A stretch of 64,000 nt of DNA from assembly GCA_950295325.1 (NCBI GenBank), contig OX485803.1, positions 42,547,554 to 42,611,553 on the forward strand, read 5' to 3'. This DNA comes from Polytrichum commune (taxonomy: Eukaryota; Streptophyta; Polytrichopsida; Polytrichales; Polytrichaceae). The translations under genes were made by a program, and so were the position numbers. Position 1 is the stretch's first letter; each line of letters starts with the position of its first letter. This document shows, piece after piece, positions 36,644-47,850 of the stretch. The notes beneath the pieces are model-generated. The model ran no database searches, was not told where the DNA came from, and was given only the letters and a program-made list of their open reading frames with translations.

Positions 36644-36984
36644 TAAGAAACCTGTAATTCAACTTTAAATAAAATAAAAGCTTCAAAAATATATAGTTAT
36701 ATTATAACATGTCTCAATATAATATACATTTACATTTTGGGAATCCTCTATCTACAATCTACAAGAAAATGGGAAAATTAGAAGAAAAAGAAAAGAAAAA
36801 TAATGATGATTATTTAAAGATATCTTAAACCAACTTATATACTTAACACTAGGAGCTGCCAGTCTGGGACAGCACTGGGATTGAAATGATCCATCTAAGT
36901 GTCCACATTGAACTTTGTCCATTATGATTCACGAAGTATAGTATCAACTACTTGTTGATTCTAACAACCCCCCTCCAGGGCTCA

Positions 36985-37214
36985 GGGAGAACCGGCAGTT
37001 AGTTACAGATGCACTGGTTGAGTTTGAGAAATAAGCGGTTGAAGTTCGAGACTTGAGAAGAATTACCGATCATTTTAGAGGAATCTATGGAAGAATATAC
37101 GTCCTCAAATGAATGAAAGCAAAACCGGAAGATTATGGCAACATGTAACTGGCTGGATTTAGAATCACGAGGATCTTGACCAACTCTATATGCCCAAAAA
37201 CTTCCCAGGCACTG
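36985..37214 (-). repeat. Dispersed repeat family G, copy 2
   Basis: Reverse-complement counterpart of 6056-6280 with all landmarks in order. A few short insertions separate the two, so both are old. Confidence 0.65.
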
Positions 37215-38451
37215 CTCCTCACAGTAGTTTTTAGTCGATTCTACATGCAGTTGACTGTTGCAGCATACGAATCCTTAAATGCCGCAAATCTAAACTATAT
37301 TTATCTCCAATCGAGCAGTTTATGAATGTTGTTTATATAGTCGACTGATGATAACAGACTACACTTGTCGTTGACCAAATCTAATGGACCGTAACTTTAT
37401 GTGTAAATTTGTTTAGATTTGTTTAATTGACTGCATAGTGGATTGCTTCATAGCATTACTTAGCTTAGCCATGACGTTCTGTGAGCCATACCTTAGCTGA
37501 GTCATGTTATGTTGCAATCAATTTGGTGAAGATCTTTTTGAGAGAAAATTTAGAATAATCATATGACAGGGATTTGTTCCCGCGGATTCTCCCCCCACCC
37601 TCAATTGAGCGTTTAAAGGCCTTTGTCAAGACTCATTCCACCATGAAAGCATTTGTAATACGTACCTCTCACATTCAAAGAGTCTGCTCCAAGCAGCACT
37701 CATCGCCACAAATATTGACATCTTCGACTCTTCCAACTTGTTCACAGTTTTCCATCACCTGTGTAACTTGTCAAACTCACACAGCAGCTACTGCAAGCCA
37801 GTCTCCAGGGCTTTCGACACGCCAACAGTGACAAATATTGAAGTATTCATTTAAAAACATCTCGATGACTGGCAGTTAGTGTGCCCTGCAGTCGATGGAA
37901 GCTCATGCATCATCAGCAATGATCTATCGGACAGCCATCTACTCAATGTTAGTTGTCCAAAAATAAATAAATAAATATATATATATATATCTCACCCTTG
38001 CATACAGTCGAAGTGCTTGTGGCAGATTGGTTTCCGGGGCTTTGGACACGCCCGTTCGTCAAAATCTTCAAGCAACGTGAGTGACAAAAGAAGTATACAT
38101 TTCAGAAGGTTGTCTCAAGTCTTTCTTCCAATTGGAGTATCAAGTTGATGCTAGCTTTTTATCTTACTGAGGCCGCTGCACTCTGTCGCTCTAGGGAATC
38201 AGCGTTTTTGACACCATCTTCATGTACTTCATCCCATAAGCGTTTTGGCTTCCTGGACTTTTAAAGTTGATTTCATTTCATTTCAGGATATCTGGACTAC
38301 TACTTGGTGTGCCCTGGAGTTGAAGCGCACATAGGTACAATTTGAACTACTCAACACTGAAATTAGTCCTCCGAGACATATACATCTCTTGCTAATTGCA
38401 CACTGTATTAGAAGACTGTGCTTTGCGGCGATTAAATCAGGTTGCGGAGGC
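37215..38451. other. Upstream region of the 38452 gene; no separate gene
   Basis: Two diverged copies of a phrase, CCAGGGCTTTCGACACGCC at about 37807 and CCGGGGCTTTGGACACGCCC at about 38033, and GTGTGCCCTGCAGT at 37880 against GTGTGCCCTGGAGT at 38309, suggest an old duplication of about 230-430 bp. A (TA)n run lies at about 37975-37992. The 85-codon frame at 37574-37831 is not of a known family. Part of this could be 5' leader or intron of the next gene. Confidence 0.35.
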
Positions 38452-38943
38452 ATGGCGCCGGTTAAAATGCAGAAGAAGCAGTACTATGTGCTTCACCAAA
38501 TATGCGAGCAGATTGTGAAGCTGGTGGCCTCGTACCCGACGAAGGAGGAGGCATTCACCGACGCCCTAAACAGACAGATCGAGGCTCTCCAGGCCATGAA
38601 GGAAAACTTGGTAACTCATTTGTGCAAAGGTTATCCCAATCGTTCATCTGAGTGGAAGCTCAAGATGTTGCAGAGCGCGATGAAGAAATACATTGCGGAC
38701 GTGGGGTTGGAGGGCTGGACCGATACCTTCCTTGTGATGTCAACCCAAGTGAACTCAATTACTCCCGCATCACATATTAGGATCCGGTGGAAACCGCAAT
38801 TTGATGATATTGCGCCACAGAAAGGATCACGGCCTCATGACGAATTTGGCTCAAGGCCGAGCACCATGGCCAAATACATGTACTGGACCTTGCCGTTTGG
38901 GCCAGTAGAGTTGAATTCACGGACATCTGTAGGACCTAATTAA
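38452..38943 (+). CDS. Orphan protein of 163 residues, function unknown
   Basis: The first ATG of the frame (38452) is preceded by a GC-richer context and followed by codon use clearly different from the AT-rich flanks, with many G/C third positions. This supports a real gene. The product starts MAPVKMQKKQYYVLHQICEQ and its first 90 residues look helical and charged (a YPTKEEAFTDAL segment and the alternating EALQAMKENL). The C-terminal part is richer in Pro and aromatic residues (IRIRWKPQFDD, YWTLPFGPVEL). No signal peptide, membrane segment or known domain is visible. The 3' half, with its downstream sequence, is repeated directly after it. A 5' intron cannot be excluded, since the frame stays open upstream of the ATG to about 38389. 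Confidence 0.5.
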   Translation: MAPVKMQKKQYYVLHQICEQIVKLVASYPTKEEAFTDALNRQIEALQAMKENLVTHLCKGYPNRSSEWKLKMLQSAMKKYIADVGLEGWTDTFLVMSTQVNSITPASHIRIRWKPQFDDIAPQKGSRPHDEFGSRPSTMAKYMYWTLPFGPVELNSRTSVGPN

Positions 38944-39045
38944 TTCAGACACCACATGATTAATTAGTGCTCATGGAGCTCACTTTCATGACTTCTGACA
39001 GCAATTTCTTGTTATCGAATTCTTCTATTGGTTGTTGATTGTTGA

Positions 39046-39364
39046 CTTCCTTGTGATGTCAACCCAAGTGAACTCAATTTACTCCCGCATCACATATTAG
39101 GATCTGGTGGAAACCGCAATGTGATGATATTGCGCCACAGAAAGGATCATGGCCTGATGACGAATTTGGCTCAAGGCCGAGCATCATAGCCAGGTTCACA
39201 TACTGGACCTTGCCTTTTGGGCCAGTAGAGCGACAATTGAATCCACAGACATCTGTATGACCTAATTAATATGGATACTGCAAAATCAGTGTCTAGGGAG
39301 CTCACGTTGATGACTTCTGACAACAATTATTTGTAATTGAATTCTGCTATTAGTTGTTGATTGT
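39046..39364 (+). pseudogene. Tandem copy of the 3' half of the 38452 gene
   Basis: Repeats 38727-39045 at a period of 319 bp and over 90 percent identity by eye, covering the last 70 or so codons plus 3' sequence. An extra T early in the copy (CAATTTACTCC against CAATTACTCC) shifts the frame and it soon meets stops. It has no start of its own. Confidence 0.85.
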
Positions 39365-39983
39365 GGAGAGATTTGGTGCGACAGGCTCGAGCAGGAGTGT
39401 GTGGGGTAATTTTCTATGATTAAATCCTACTTGGATTCTTCACATCATCCCACGTTTCTTTCTTTTGCAAACAACTGTATCCCAATACTATCATGCACAT
39501 CCTGGTCACTACTGGCCTGTGTGTTCCTGAATGTTTTTCTTTTGTGTGTGTGCCTCTGAATTCCTAGTACCCTTTAATTGAATCCTCATCCTAGCATGGA
39601 ATACTTTAAATGTGGAATGTTGGATTCTCATGTTGACATAGAGGCTTATGTTTGCCTGAGGTTTCAGTGTTGCTCTGTGCTCTCTAAATTCAGGCACAGT
39701 TAATCAAAACTTGCTGTTTAGATAGTTGTAGATAGGTTGCTTGCAACAAATTCTGCCTAGCAAAGACCACTAGGTTTTTCTTGCTAGGTTTTTCTTGGAG
39801 GCGTCATCATTTGCCATTGTGATGCGCTCATCTAAAGAGCCTTACATCATCTGAATGTTTTCATTATATCGTTTATCCCTTGAGTACTATGGAGCCCAAG
39901 TAGACGTATTCAACCATTGTGTGACCCTTCCATTTATTTGTATCATGCTACATGCAAGCGCACATTTTAATGCTCGTCAGCAA

Positions 39984-40150
39984 TAAGGTTTGCACAACTA
40001 TATAGATATAGATATAGATATATATGTTGTCTCTTGCAGTTTCCTTTCGTTGTCGCAATTGTTAGAAGGCTTGCACAATTAAATACATATACATATAGAT
40101 ATATATTGTGTCTCCTGTAGTTTTCCCTTTGATCCGACAATTATTCTGTT
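39984..40150 (+). repeat. Tandem duplication of about 83 bp
   Basis: Two copies of a unit that begins AAGGTTTGCACAAC or AAGGCTTGCACAAT. It runs through (GATATA)n and ends GTTTCCTTTC/GTTTTCCCTT. Confidence 0.7.
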
Positions 40151-40590
40151 TAAACCAGTTGTTTCTAAATCACTTCTAATACATTTGATGAATTGATTGT
40201 TTATTATTTCACAAACGGGAGCAACATGTATGGAAAGAAAGAGGGCATTGAGATGAATCCATAGATACAATTTGTGTCCAATTTAGAAATGGTTTTGCAC
40301 TTTCAAAATTTCATTATTTGAAAACATTCAAAGCAAGTTTTGTAAAACAAGTGCCATCATCCAAAGCCCCTAAATATTTGATTTCACTTCTATGAGATTT
40401 TGGGTAAGTTTTTAAAGAATCTTAGAATTTATAGTCTCGAAAATGCTTGTAATGTGCAATTGAATCCAAAATAGTGCTTCTTAAAATTGGTTTAGTAGTA
40501 TCAAACCAAATTCTTAAGATGGAGATCCCTACAAGTGCTACAAATAATTGCCACCCAGGGGTTTTCCCTAAGTCCTAATTGTGCAGGCCT
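40151..40590 (+). repeat. Dispersed repeat family H, copy 1
   Basis: Matches 55040-55275 in parts: ACCAGTTGTTTCTAAATCAC, then AGAGGGCATTGAGA, then TGCTTCTTAAAAT and CAAGTGCTACAAAT. This copy is longer by insertions. Class unknown. Confidence 0.5.
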
Positions 40591-41369
40591 CCACATTATT
40601 AAAATGACACTTTTGCACATAGAAACTAGATGTGCTACCCACCCTCTGCAAATGAAGCTCAAATAGAAGGTTGTTAGTTTTTGGAAAGGTTAGTCTTATT
40701 TATAGTCTTCTCTCATCATAGATTTAGGTGTAAAGAAGATCCAACATATTGCATTTTCATCCCATGAATTTCAGCCCATAGGATCGGGTACGTGTTGGGT
40801 AATTAAGTTGCAATTAAAGTGCCCATCCTAGGCTAGTATTATAACATAAAGACAAGAGATGATGTTTGGACATTTTGTACCTTCAAATTCACTCTTTTAA
40901 GCGCTAGCAGAAAAATTGTCCATTACGACTATCCTTTACAACTTGTTCATTGCAATTGATGGCAAGAAAAATGCACAAATTAGTCATTTTGGTTGTCATG
41001 ATTGATCAATCAAAGGTTTTCAGTTATGGTTCATGAACAATTTGCAACCAAAAACCTCCAATTGACTTGATCAAAACAATTTATTTACACATTCTTGTTG
41101 CCATTAGTTGCAAAGGATGAGTTGCAAAGGATGGTTGAAATGAACATGTTTATTTATCACCGGTCATCACTTGGGGTTTCCACAATTATTGCATCATGAA
41201 GCGCCTAGTAATATGAACACATGCATAACAATTTTCCTCTTACAACCTAAGTTCATTGTGATGTTGCAACCACAAATGTACACATAAGCATATCATGGGT
41301 TACGTTAAGTTGCACCATCTGACTAGGATATCACAATGTTCATAAATAAAATAACCTTGAATGAGCCTA
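40591..41369. other. No gene recognised
   Basis: AT-rich sequence without a coding frame, terminal repeat or simple repeat worth noting. Confidence 0.4.
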
Positions 41370-41377
41370 AAAACTCC

Positions 41378-41953
41378 CCCGGGTACGCAACTCCCATATT
41401 ATACGCAAGGGGCATCGTACTTAAAACGGCTTAGGGGACGGCTTTTGTAAAAATTATATCAAATTAAAATGATCAAAAAGTTGGGTGAAGACCAAATTAA
41501 ATAAAATGAGATGAAAAAAAAAGTTGGGTAAAGACCAAATTAAATAAAATGAGATGAAAAAATTGGGTGAAGACCAAATTAAATAAATGAGATGAAAGAA
41601 AAGTTGGGTTGCATATTTATTAAGCCTCCCATTAAAATTATAAGGCACGAATAGTTGCCTCCCATTAAAATTATAATTCATTCACAATGTTAAATTTTTA
41701 TTAAAAAGTCCAAAAAGTTGGGTAGTTTGACCTATGGTACTTGTATTAAAAAATCATATAATTAGGTTTTTAATGCAATTATATGCTTCAAAATATATTC
41801 ATTTCCTATATATAATTACATCTTTGGATTCCTTGTTAGAAGGGCTACAAGGGTTTCCTACATTAAAACAAATTGTATCACTCAATATTGGACTAAAACG
41901 CATTATAAGTGATTATAATCAGGACCATATAATACGGGAGTTGTGTACCCGGG
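41378..41953. mobile_element. TIR element with CCCGGG ends and 8-bp target duplication
   Basis: A 576-bp element. The left end is CCCGGGTACGCAACTCCCAT. The right end, reverse-complemented, is CCCGGGTACACAACTCCCGT. Each is followed by ATTATA-C/T-G, giving a terminal repeat of about 28 bp. The perfect 8-bp direct repeat AAAACTCC flanks it (41370-41377 and 41954-41961), which points to hAT or a relative, although the end is not the usual CAGGG. A minisatellite lies inside. It is non-coding. Confidence 0.75.
41456..41610. repeat. Minisatellite of about 45-50 bp units
   Basis: Three to four units of AAAGTTGGGTGAAGACCAAA followed by TTAAATAAAATGAGATG, inside the CCCGGG element. Confidence 0.8.
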
Positions 41954-41961
41954 AAAACTCC

Positions 41962-43690
41962 GTTGGAGATTTTTTCAATTTTTTAGGAACCTCTTGTGGA
42001 CATCGCAGGTGCACTCATCGTAGAGATTCGGAGTCACACGAATGCATCCTTTTGACCCCTTGCCCTCAAGTACATTACAATTGATATGGAAAAAATATGA
42101 AAATCACTTGACATGTTAGATCTTGTGCGAATTATGTGTTTGAAATATGTGACCATGGTATGTTATCAAAAACAAAATCCCTAATTTCTCAAAGTTAAGA
42201 ATCGGACATTTTAGTCCAAATTTTCACCCAAGTTTTGAAAGCCACTTTCATTTTATTTGGTTAAATTTGTTAAAATGAGCAAATTGCAAGTATTAAGATA
42301 ATATCCAAAAAGAATCACATGTGGGGAAGAAGAGACGTTTGTACGTGAGAGAGTAACGTACATAAGTGAGGAACATCTACGTCAAGAGACCTAAAATTTT
42401 GCATGATAAGTACATAGTTATTATGACAATGTCCACCACTTTAACATCAAGCTCTCGTGTTGGTTTTAAATCATGTACCATCAAAACTTTGAAACCTGAT
42501 AACTTTTGCATGCGTCATCCAAATACAACATGCTATGGTGCATTAGAAACCCCTGTCAATCACTAACAAGAATCATATAAACTTTATGCATTTAAGAATA
42601 ATAACTATCCTCAGCACTTAACTGAGTGGCAGGCTCAGCACCACATAAGTTACCTTACAAAAACACCGAGTTCCACCCTTCACTGGGATGTTTGTGGTGG
42701 GAGATCTACCAGAGGGGCCTCGAAAGTGCATCACCTTTTGTCCGATATCTAGGAATTAGGAAGATAGTTAACCACAGGGGGGAAATTGTACATGTACCCA
42801 TACTCTCTACATACTGGGACAGAGGCAATGAACTCTAGTGGGAATTAAACTGTGGGAGTTTTGGTGAGGGAAGATGTCCAATCAACAGGTCATGTCGTTG
42901 AAACTTTCGCATAGAGGAAACTGTCGTATTGAACCTTGTGAATCTCAAAGTGAGATCGATGTGTAAGGCTTGCTGACAACTTCCACACCGAAGTGATGGA
43001 AAGATTTAGTCCACGTAGCAAGTATTGAAATGATTTAGGGCTGTGAAGGCGTTGTAGAATATGTTTCAAAAATCATGGCAGCTTGCCACTCCACCGATTG
43101 CACTAAATTATGTCCAGACGTGAGTTTGCGGCGCGTCAGTGATTGAGCAAGTGCAATGTTCCAATTGCCATTTCAACATTACTTTATTATGCATGTGTTC
43201 TTGAAATACCACATGATTTCCCCGTGCAGTAAATTGCCCCAAAATTCCTTGGTGACAGCCTGCTGGCAGACTCTCAAAAGTTGATAGCTAGAGTGGAGGC
43301 GCCTGCTACCGATTGCCTTGAGAGATTTTGTGCCAGATCTGGAGAAGTATAAGGCGGTGCAGATTTCTCGCATGGAGGAAGATAGAAATAAGGAGGATTG
43401 CATGTTTGCGGTAATTTGATTCCTGGAATTGAAATTATTGTGAATTTTTGAAGTCGAAAGTTGGTCTGAACACGTTACCAATGTTTAGAGTCTGTCATAA
43501 CCGTTCATTCCTCCTCACTTTAGCACTTGAAACCAAGACATGTGTCATGGCACTATTGGTTCCGGCCAAATCGAAATTGAGTCCCAACCAAATTGAAATT
43601 CAGTCCCGGCCTTATCAAAATTTTGGTATCCTATAAGCTGTTGACGGGGTCCTATTTGGGAATGGGCGCCTCTATTGTAGAGAAGCTCTT
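41962..43690. other. No gene recognised
   Basis: Short frames only. The stretch 42600-43460 has a more balanced base composition than its flanks and could be remains of a gene or element, but no motif supports a call. Confidence 0.35.
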
Positions 43691-43700
43691 CACTAATAGA

Positions 43701-44010
43701 AAACTATGCCAAAAAGAACTGCAGCCGAAATTGGCCGCAGTACTTTTGACCAGCCTGATCTGCAGTCGCTAAATGACTGCAGATTTGTTTCTTGGGTTTA
43801 GCGACTGAAATTTTAGGAATTTGGGGGCGAGTAACATACCGTTGGAAAGGTCTTGAGAATACCTTTCCAACGGTATATTACACGCTCAAAAAATGTAAAA
43901 TTTCAGTTGTAAATTGAAGAAGAAAAACATGTAGTCGTTTAACGACTGCAGATCAGGCTGGTCAAAAACACCGCAGCCGATTTCGGCTCCAATTTTTTTA
44001 AACATAGTTT
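43701..44010. mobile_element. Foldback MITE with AAACTATG ends
   Basis: The arms face each other throughout: AAACTATG at the tips, then GACCAGCCTGATCTGCAGTC in both arms. The centre (43847-43882) is a palindrome of ACCGTTGGAAAGGT and ACCTTTCCAACGGT. Arm identity is about 75-80 percent. CACTA stands ten bases before the left tip, but a matching right flank is unclear. It is non-coding. Confidence 0.65.
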
Positions 44011-44012
44011 AC

Positions 44013-44232
44013 TACTACACTAAATATGAAATTTAGTGTGACTTACTATTTGGAATTACGCAATGCTATTTATTTATTTTGCATCTCATATTTACAAATG
44101 TTAAAGTGAGAGTTTGGATATTATAAAACATTGACAACTTTACTTGGTGAAATGTTATTTCAATAGCAAAAAGATATAGCACCATGTAAATCCAAATAGT
44201 AAGTCACACCAAATAACATATTTAGTGTAGTG
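44013..44232. mobile_element. MITE of the ACTACACTAAATA family, copy 2
   Basis: The terminal repeat is about 45 bp: CTACACTAAATATG, then GTGTGACTTACTATTTGGA on both ends. The tips resemble the elements at 32519 and 59427, while the interior differs. It directly abuts the foldback MITE to its left. Confidence 0.7.
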
Positions 44233-45926
44233 CTTCATGATAGAGAAAGCAACAAAAAATCAACGTAGGTCATGACTAAGTCAGCATTTCCCTTATGCGA
44301 TTAGTTAGTTAGCTCTTGGGGGCGTAACTTCATGGGGAAATTTGGTGACAAAGCCAATAGCTGCCTAACTTAAATTCTTTGACTCCAAAAATAGCCTGAT
44401 CGGGATTCAATTGGTATGACTTTGTCCTGAACATGTACACATGACTTGTTTTTACTCGAGTCCCTTCTACCATGATGCGGACTTTAAGAAATTCCCAAGA
44501 CTTAAGAGATCGCCAACACTTTCTTTCTCAAAAGCAGCATAGATTGAAACAACATCACATGTTGAACTTACTGTGGAACTTTAGTTTGAAGCAGTAGTGC
44601 AGGTTGACCTAGTACTACTTAATAGTATCACTGTACTCTAAGAGAGAATAGTATACATATACGGTGGAAACGAAGCAGACCGATCCAATCTTGGTATGCA
44701 ATTTCCGTTTGCAGCATGAGTCTCGAGATATGGGTTGCGAGTTTCACGCACGTAACATGCCGATTCATCATCACTTTGTCCAAGAAGTCTTCTCGATCTA
44801 GCTAGTTATATACATGGTCTGGGGACTTGTCTCGGACAAGGAGCTAGTTCTGGAATCTGAACATGGCCACCTAAGTAACAGACAGTGAAGTATAAGTGCT
44901 TGCATGCTGTTACTTGTAGCGCAAACTTTCAAGCTTACTACCGTAAATCTACTCCCAGGTCCACCAGTGGATGTGTTCAATTCATGCTGTCGACTGGCAC
45001 ATATGTGACACTGAACTCATACTTGTTGCACAGATTATATTTAGTATATCGCTTCAGAACATTCTCCATCACCATAGCTCTTCACACTTTTCCCATTTCA
45101 GTACAGAGTTCAGCCTGCCACTTTCTCGAGTTCCCACCCCCTTGTCGGATTCCTCATCCATAACATTACTCAACATCAAGTTGCTGCATCGTGGGGTCAG
45201 ACGTTTATTGGAGCATAATGCTCTTTTTATGCTGGGCCACTCTTACAAATTGATGTGTAGTATTCGAGTTTGAAGTATTATATTGTTCAGTTTGCAAGAG
45301 TGAACCTACAGTTTTTTCCGACACCCGTGACTAGTGGCTTGTCATGTCTGTACAAAGTGTTGTCTAGTATCAAAAAAATGGTCACCAATGGTGGCACATG
45401 GCGGTTGCTTGCCGGACACGCACATGTAGTTGGGTACTGGTTGACAATGTCAGTGGATGTACTAGGCCAACTACTTGTTGTGATTTAGACCCATTTTATA
45501 CACGGCTTGGGGCCGGCCCAAGCACCGGCTTGATTCATGTGCAATTAAACTCTCAATCAGGTCCATCTGTATCAACTTTTGCGGGTCCAACCTTCTCACA
45601 TTTGATTGATGAGGTGCGATTTTAAGTCCTAATGTTCTTGAGGGGAATGTGCAGTGAAGAGAATTAACCTTTCATAGACCGACGGTAGAGGTGTTCATTA
45701 TCCAACTGATGAGCCCCATCCGACCCATGTTGAGAGTTGGGCCAAGGAAAAACTTGTCCTGGTCTCATCAAGCTACCCCGAAGGTTTGGCCCCAAAATTG
45801 TGCCACCTAAGATGCCACATGGGATGAGTAAGTGTTCAGGCCCCACCCTAGTATAAAGCTCTTGGGTCAAATTTGATGAAATCGAACGATCCTATTGAAC
45901 CAAATTTTTAGAGTTTGGACCGACCC
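44233..45926. other. No gene supported
   Basis: A plus-strand frame around 44940-45030 contains RSTSGCVQFML, which resembles the RNase H strand of copia elements, but nothing around it agrees. The rest shows short frames only. The base composition is more balanced than the surroundings. Confidence 0.35.
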
Positions 45927-45929
45927 TCA

Positions 45930-46519
45930 GGGCCACTTCACACATGAGCCAAGAGCCGCGACCTTGTAATGGTGAGGACCCTTGACTCTCATCCAAAGGC
46001 CGTACCATGGGTGTTGGGAAAGCCATTTTATGTAGTCTTTGGCCCTCAAGCATAGTGTGAAGTGAGAATGAACCATGTTGCGGGACCATTGCATATTTTG
46101 TTGGCGGAAAAAGAGGGGAGGGTTTGGTTTAATATAATATGTCTCCAAGTTTATCAATTTAAGATAACTACTTGGTGGTGTTTGTTTGTCCTAGAATCTG
46201 TCCTGGAATCTGCCATGCAGTCTGTACTGAAATCTATCCTGCTGGAAAAAATATTAAAAAAGTCATGGTCTCCCGAAATTTGCGCCAAGCCCACCTCTTG
46301 GAGGTGGGTCTGACGCAAATTCCGGTAGACCATGCTCCCTTATCCACAACTAGCCATGTAGGACTCCATGTAGACTTTTCATCCACGAACTTTTCGTTGG
46401 GCCTTTAGGCCTTCACCTCCTAGTGTGAAGTGAACTTGGACGGTCTCCACCTTTTCGACCAATGAGAGCACTTACATTGCCATGGTCAAGGGCCTTCAGC
46501 CTTGTGTGTGAAGTGGCCC
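45930..46519 (-). mobile_element. PIF/Harbinger-type MITE, family A copy 2
   Basis: A 590-bp reverse-orientation partner of 10230-10808, ending GGGCCACTTCACACA on both sides with TCA at 45927-45929 and 46520-46522. Differences are few (for example one extra repeat of the CCTGGAATCTG phrase), so the family amplified fairly recently. A further family-like tip (AAAGTGGCCCTAATT) lies at about 46530. Confidence 0.88.
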
Positions 46520-46914
46520 TCAATCTGGCACCAGGTTTAAAGTGGCCCTAATTAGTAATGTTATGTCCAAGTAAGGAGGTTGTCCCAATTCAATCGAGGC
46601 CGTAATATGAAATGGCATCTTCAGAATCAAAAAAACTGCTTATTCTAGACGTTCAAAATGTATTATCAGTCCCTGCAAAGAGTGATCCGTACTTTTAAAA
46701 TATTACGTTCCCTTGGAAAGTGTCTAAAATTAATTAAAGTGTGACCGCGGACGCCAGATCAGACCACATGCACCATGCATTTTGGCACCTCGCTTTGGAT
46801 GAGGATCCTGAAACCAAGGAGCTGAAATAGGTCATCTGCTTTTGCCACATGGAAGAGCGGAAATAAGTCAGTCACTTCACCGCAACTGGAAGAGCCGTTA
46901 GTCTTCTGCTGGAC

Positions 46915-47790
46915 CAAGTCTAATGCCCCCTTCCCACCCGACTTTAGCTAAGCCTAAAAGTTGGTTCTAACAACCCGGCCTTCACACCATCAACATTATC
47001 TAGTGCTGAGCCTAGTTGGCAACTGATGTGGCATGGTTTACAAGTGCAGGTTTTAAGTCTCAAGCACTGATCCACCCTCCCATCGGTACCTAAATATGAG
47101 ACAAGAATATAGGACCTTTAAAAGTGTCGCCTCCCACCCTTGTGATTGGTTGCTTTTTAGTCTTAGTTATGAGGGCACAAGGAACTCCATTAACAAAAAC
47201 CGATTTGGTAAGAAATGTAAGGGCAAGCCCAGTGACCCTGCACCTGCATCTGCATTTGCGCTTTTTCATCCGCGATGCGAATGCCGATGCAGGATACTGG
47301 CCCAGCCACCCTACTATTTGCTAAAATTAGATGTAAAATAATACAAGAAGTGTAGAACTCCTTGCATTTTGTCGAGATATGCAGGGAGCCTGCTATCAGC
47401 TAAGGACAAACAACTTCATGGCGGCTTTTAACTAAAGACAACTCAATATGGTAGGGTCCTAGTGAATGACGAGGTTTAGGGTAAACCAGGAGATAATTCT
47501 AGTTACGCGCAAAATTAGGGATGAGTTTGAGAAATAACCGGTTGAGGTTTAGGGTAAACTAGGAGATAATTCTAGTTACGTGCAAAATTAGGGATGAGTT
47601 TGAGAAATAACCGGTTTTAGAGGAAATTCTGATGAAAGCAATGCAGAATGAGTGGCAGTTTTGCCTGGGTCTGCATATGCATTCTGGATGGAGGCCATTT
47701 TTCATTCCCGGATGCAGATGCATATCCAGGAACGACTAGGCTTGCTCTAAGGCATTTGGGGATGGGACAAAAACTACCCAACATTCATTG
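46915..47790 (+). repeat. Dispersed repeat family E, copy 2 (split by a MITE)
   Basis: Homologous to 10963-11310. The match stops at 47217, where a 527-bp MITE is inserted, and resumes at 47748 with TAAGGCATTTGGGGATGGGA. Confidence 0.75.
47221..47747. mobile_element. PIF/Harbinger-type MITE, family D copy 2
   Basis: The left end is GGGCAAGCCCAGTGACCC. The right end, reverse-complemented, is GAGCAAGCCTAGTCGTTCC. TAA lies on both sides (47218-47220 and 47748-47750). It is oriented opposite to the copy at 9567-10150, and its internal minisatellite has only about two units (GAGTTTGAGAAATAACCGGT). The uninterrupted repeat at 11271 shows the empty site. Confidence 0.9.
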
Positions 47791-47850
47791 CTTGGTAAAT
47801 AAAACAATGAACATGTGTGAAAACTACTTAACTAAAACCTACTCAAAAAT

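Noticed and set aside
44885-45163. RSTSGCVQFML phrase resembling copia RNase H
   Set aside because: Only a dozen residues agree, neighbouring conserved parts are absent, and no other copia sequence lies nearby.
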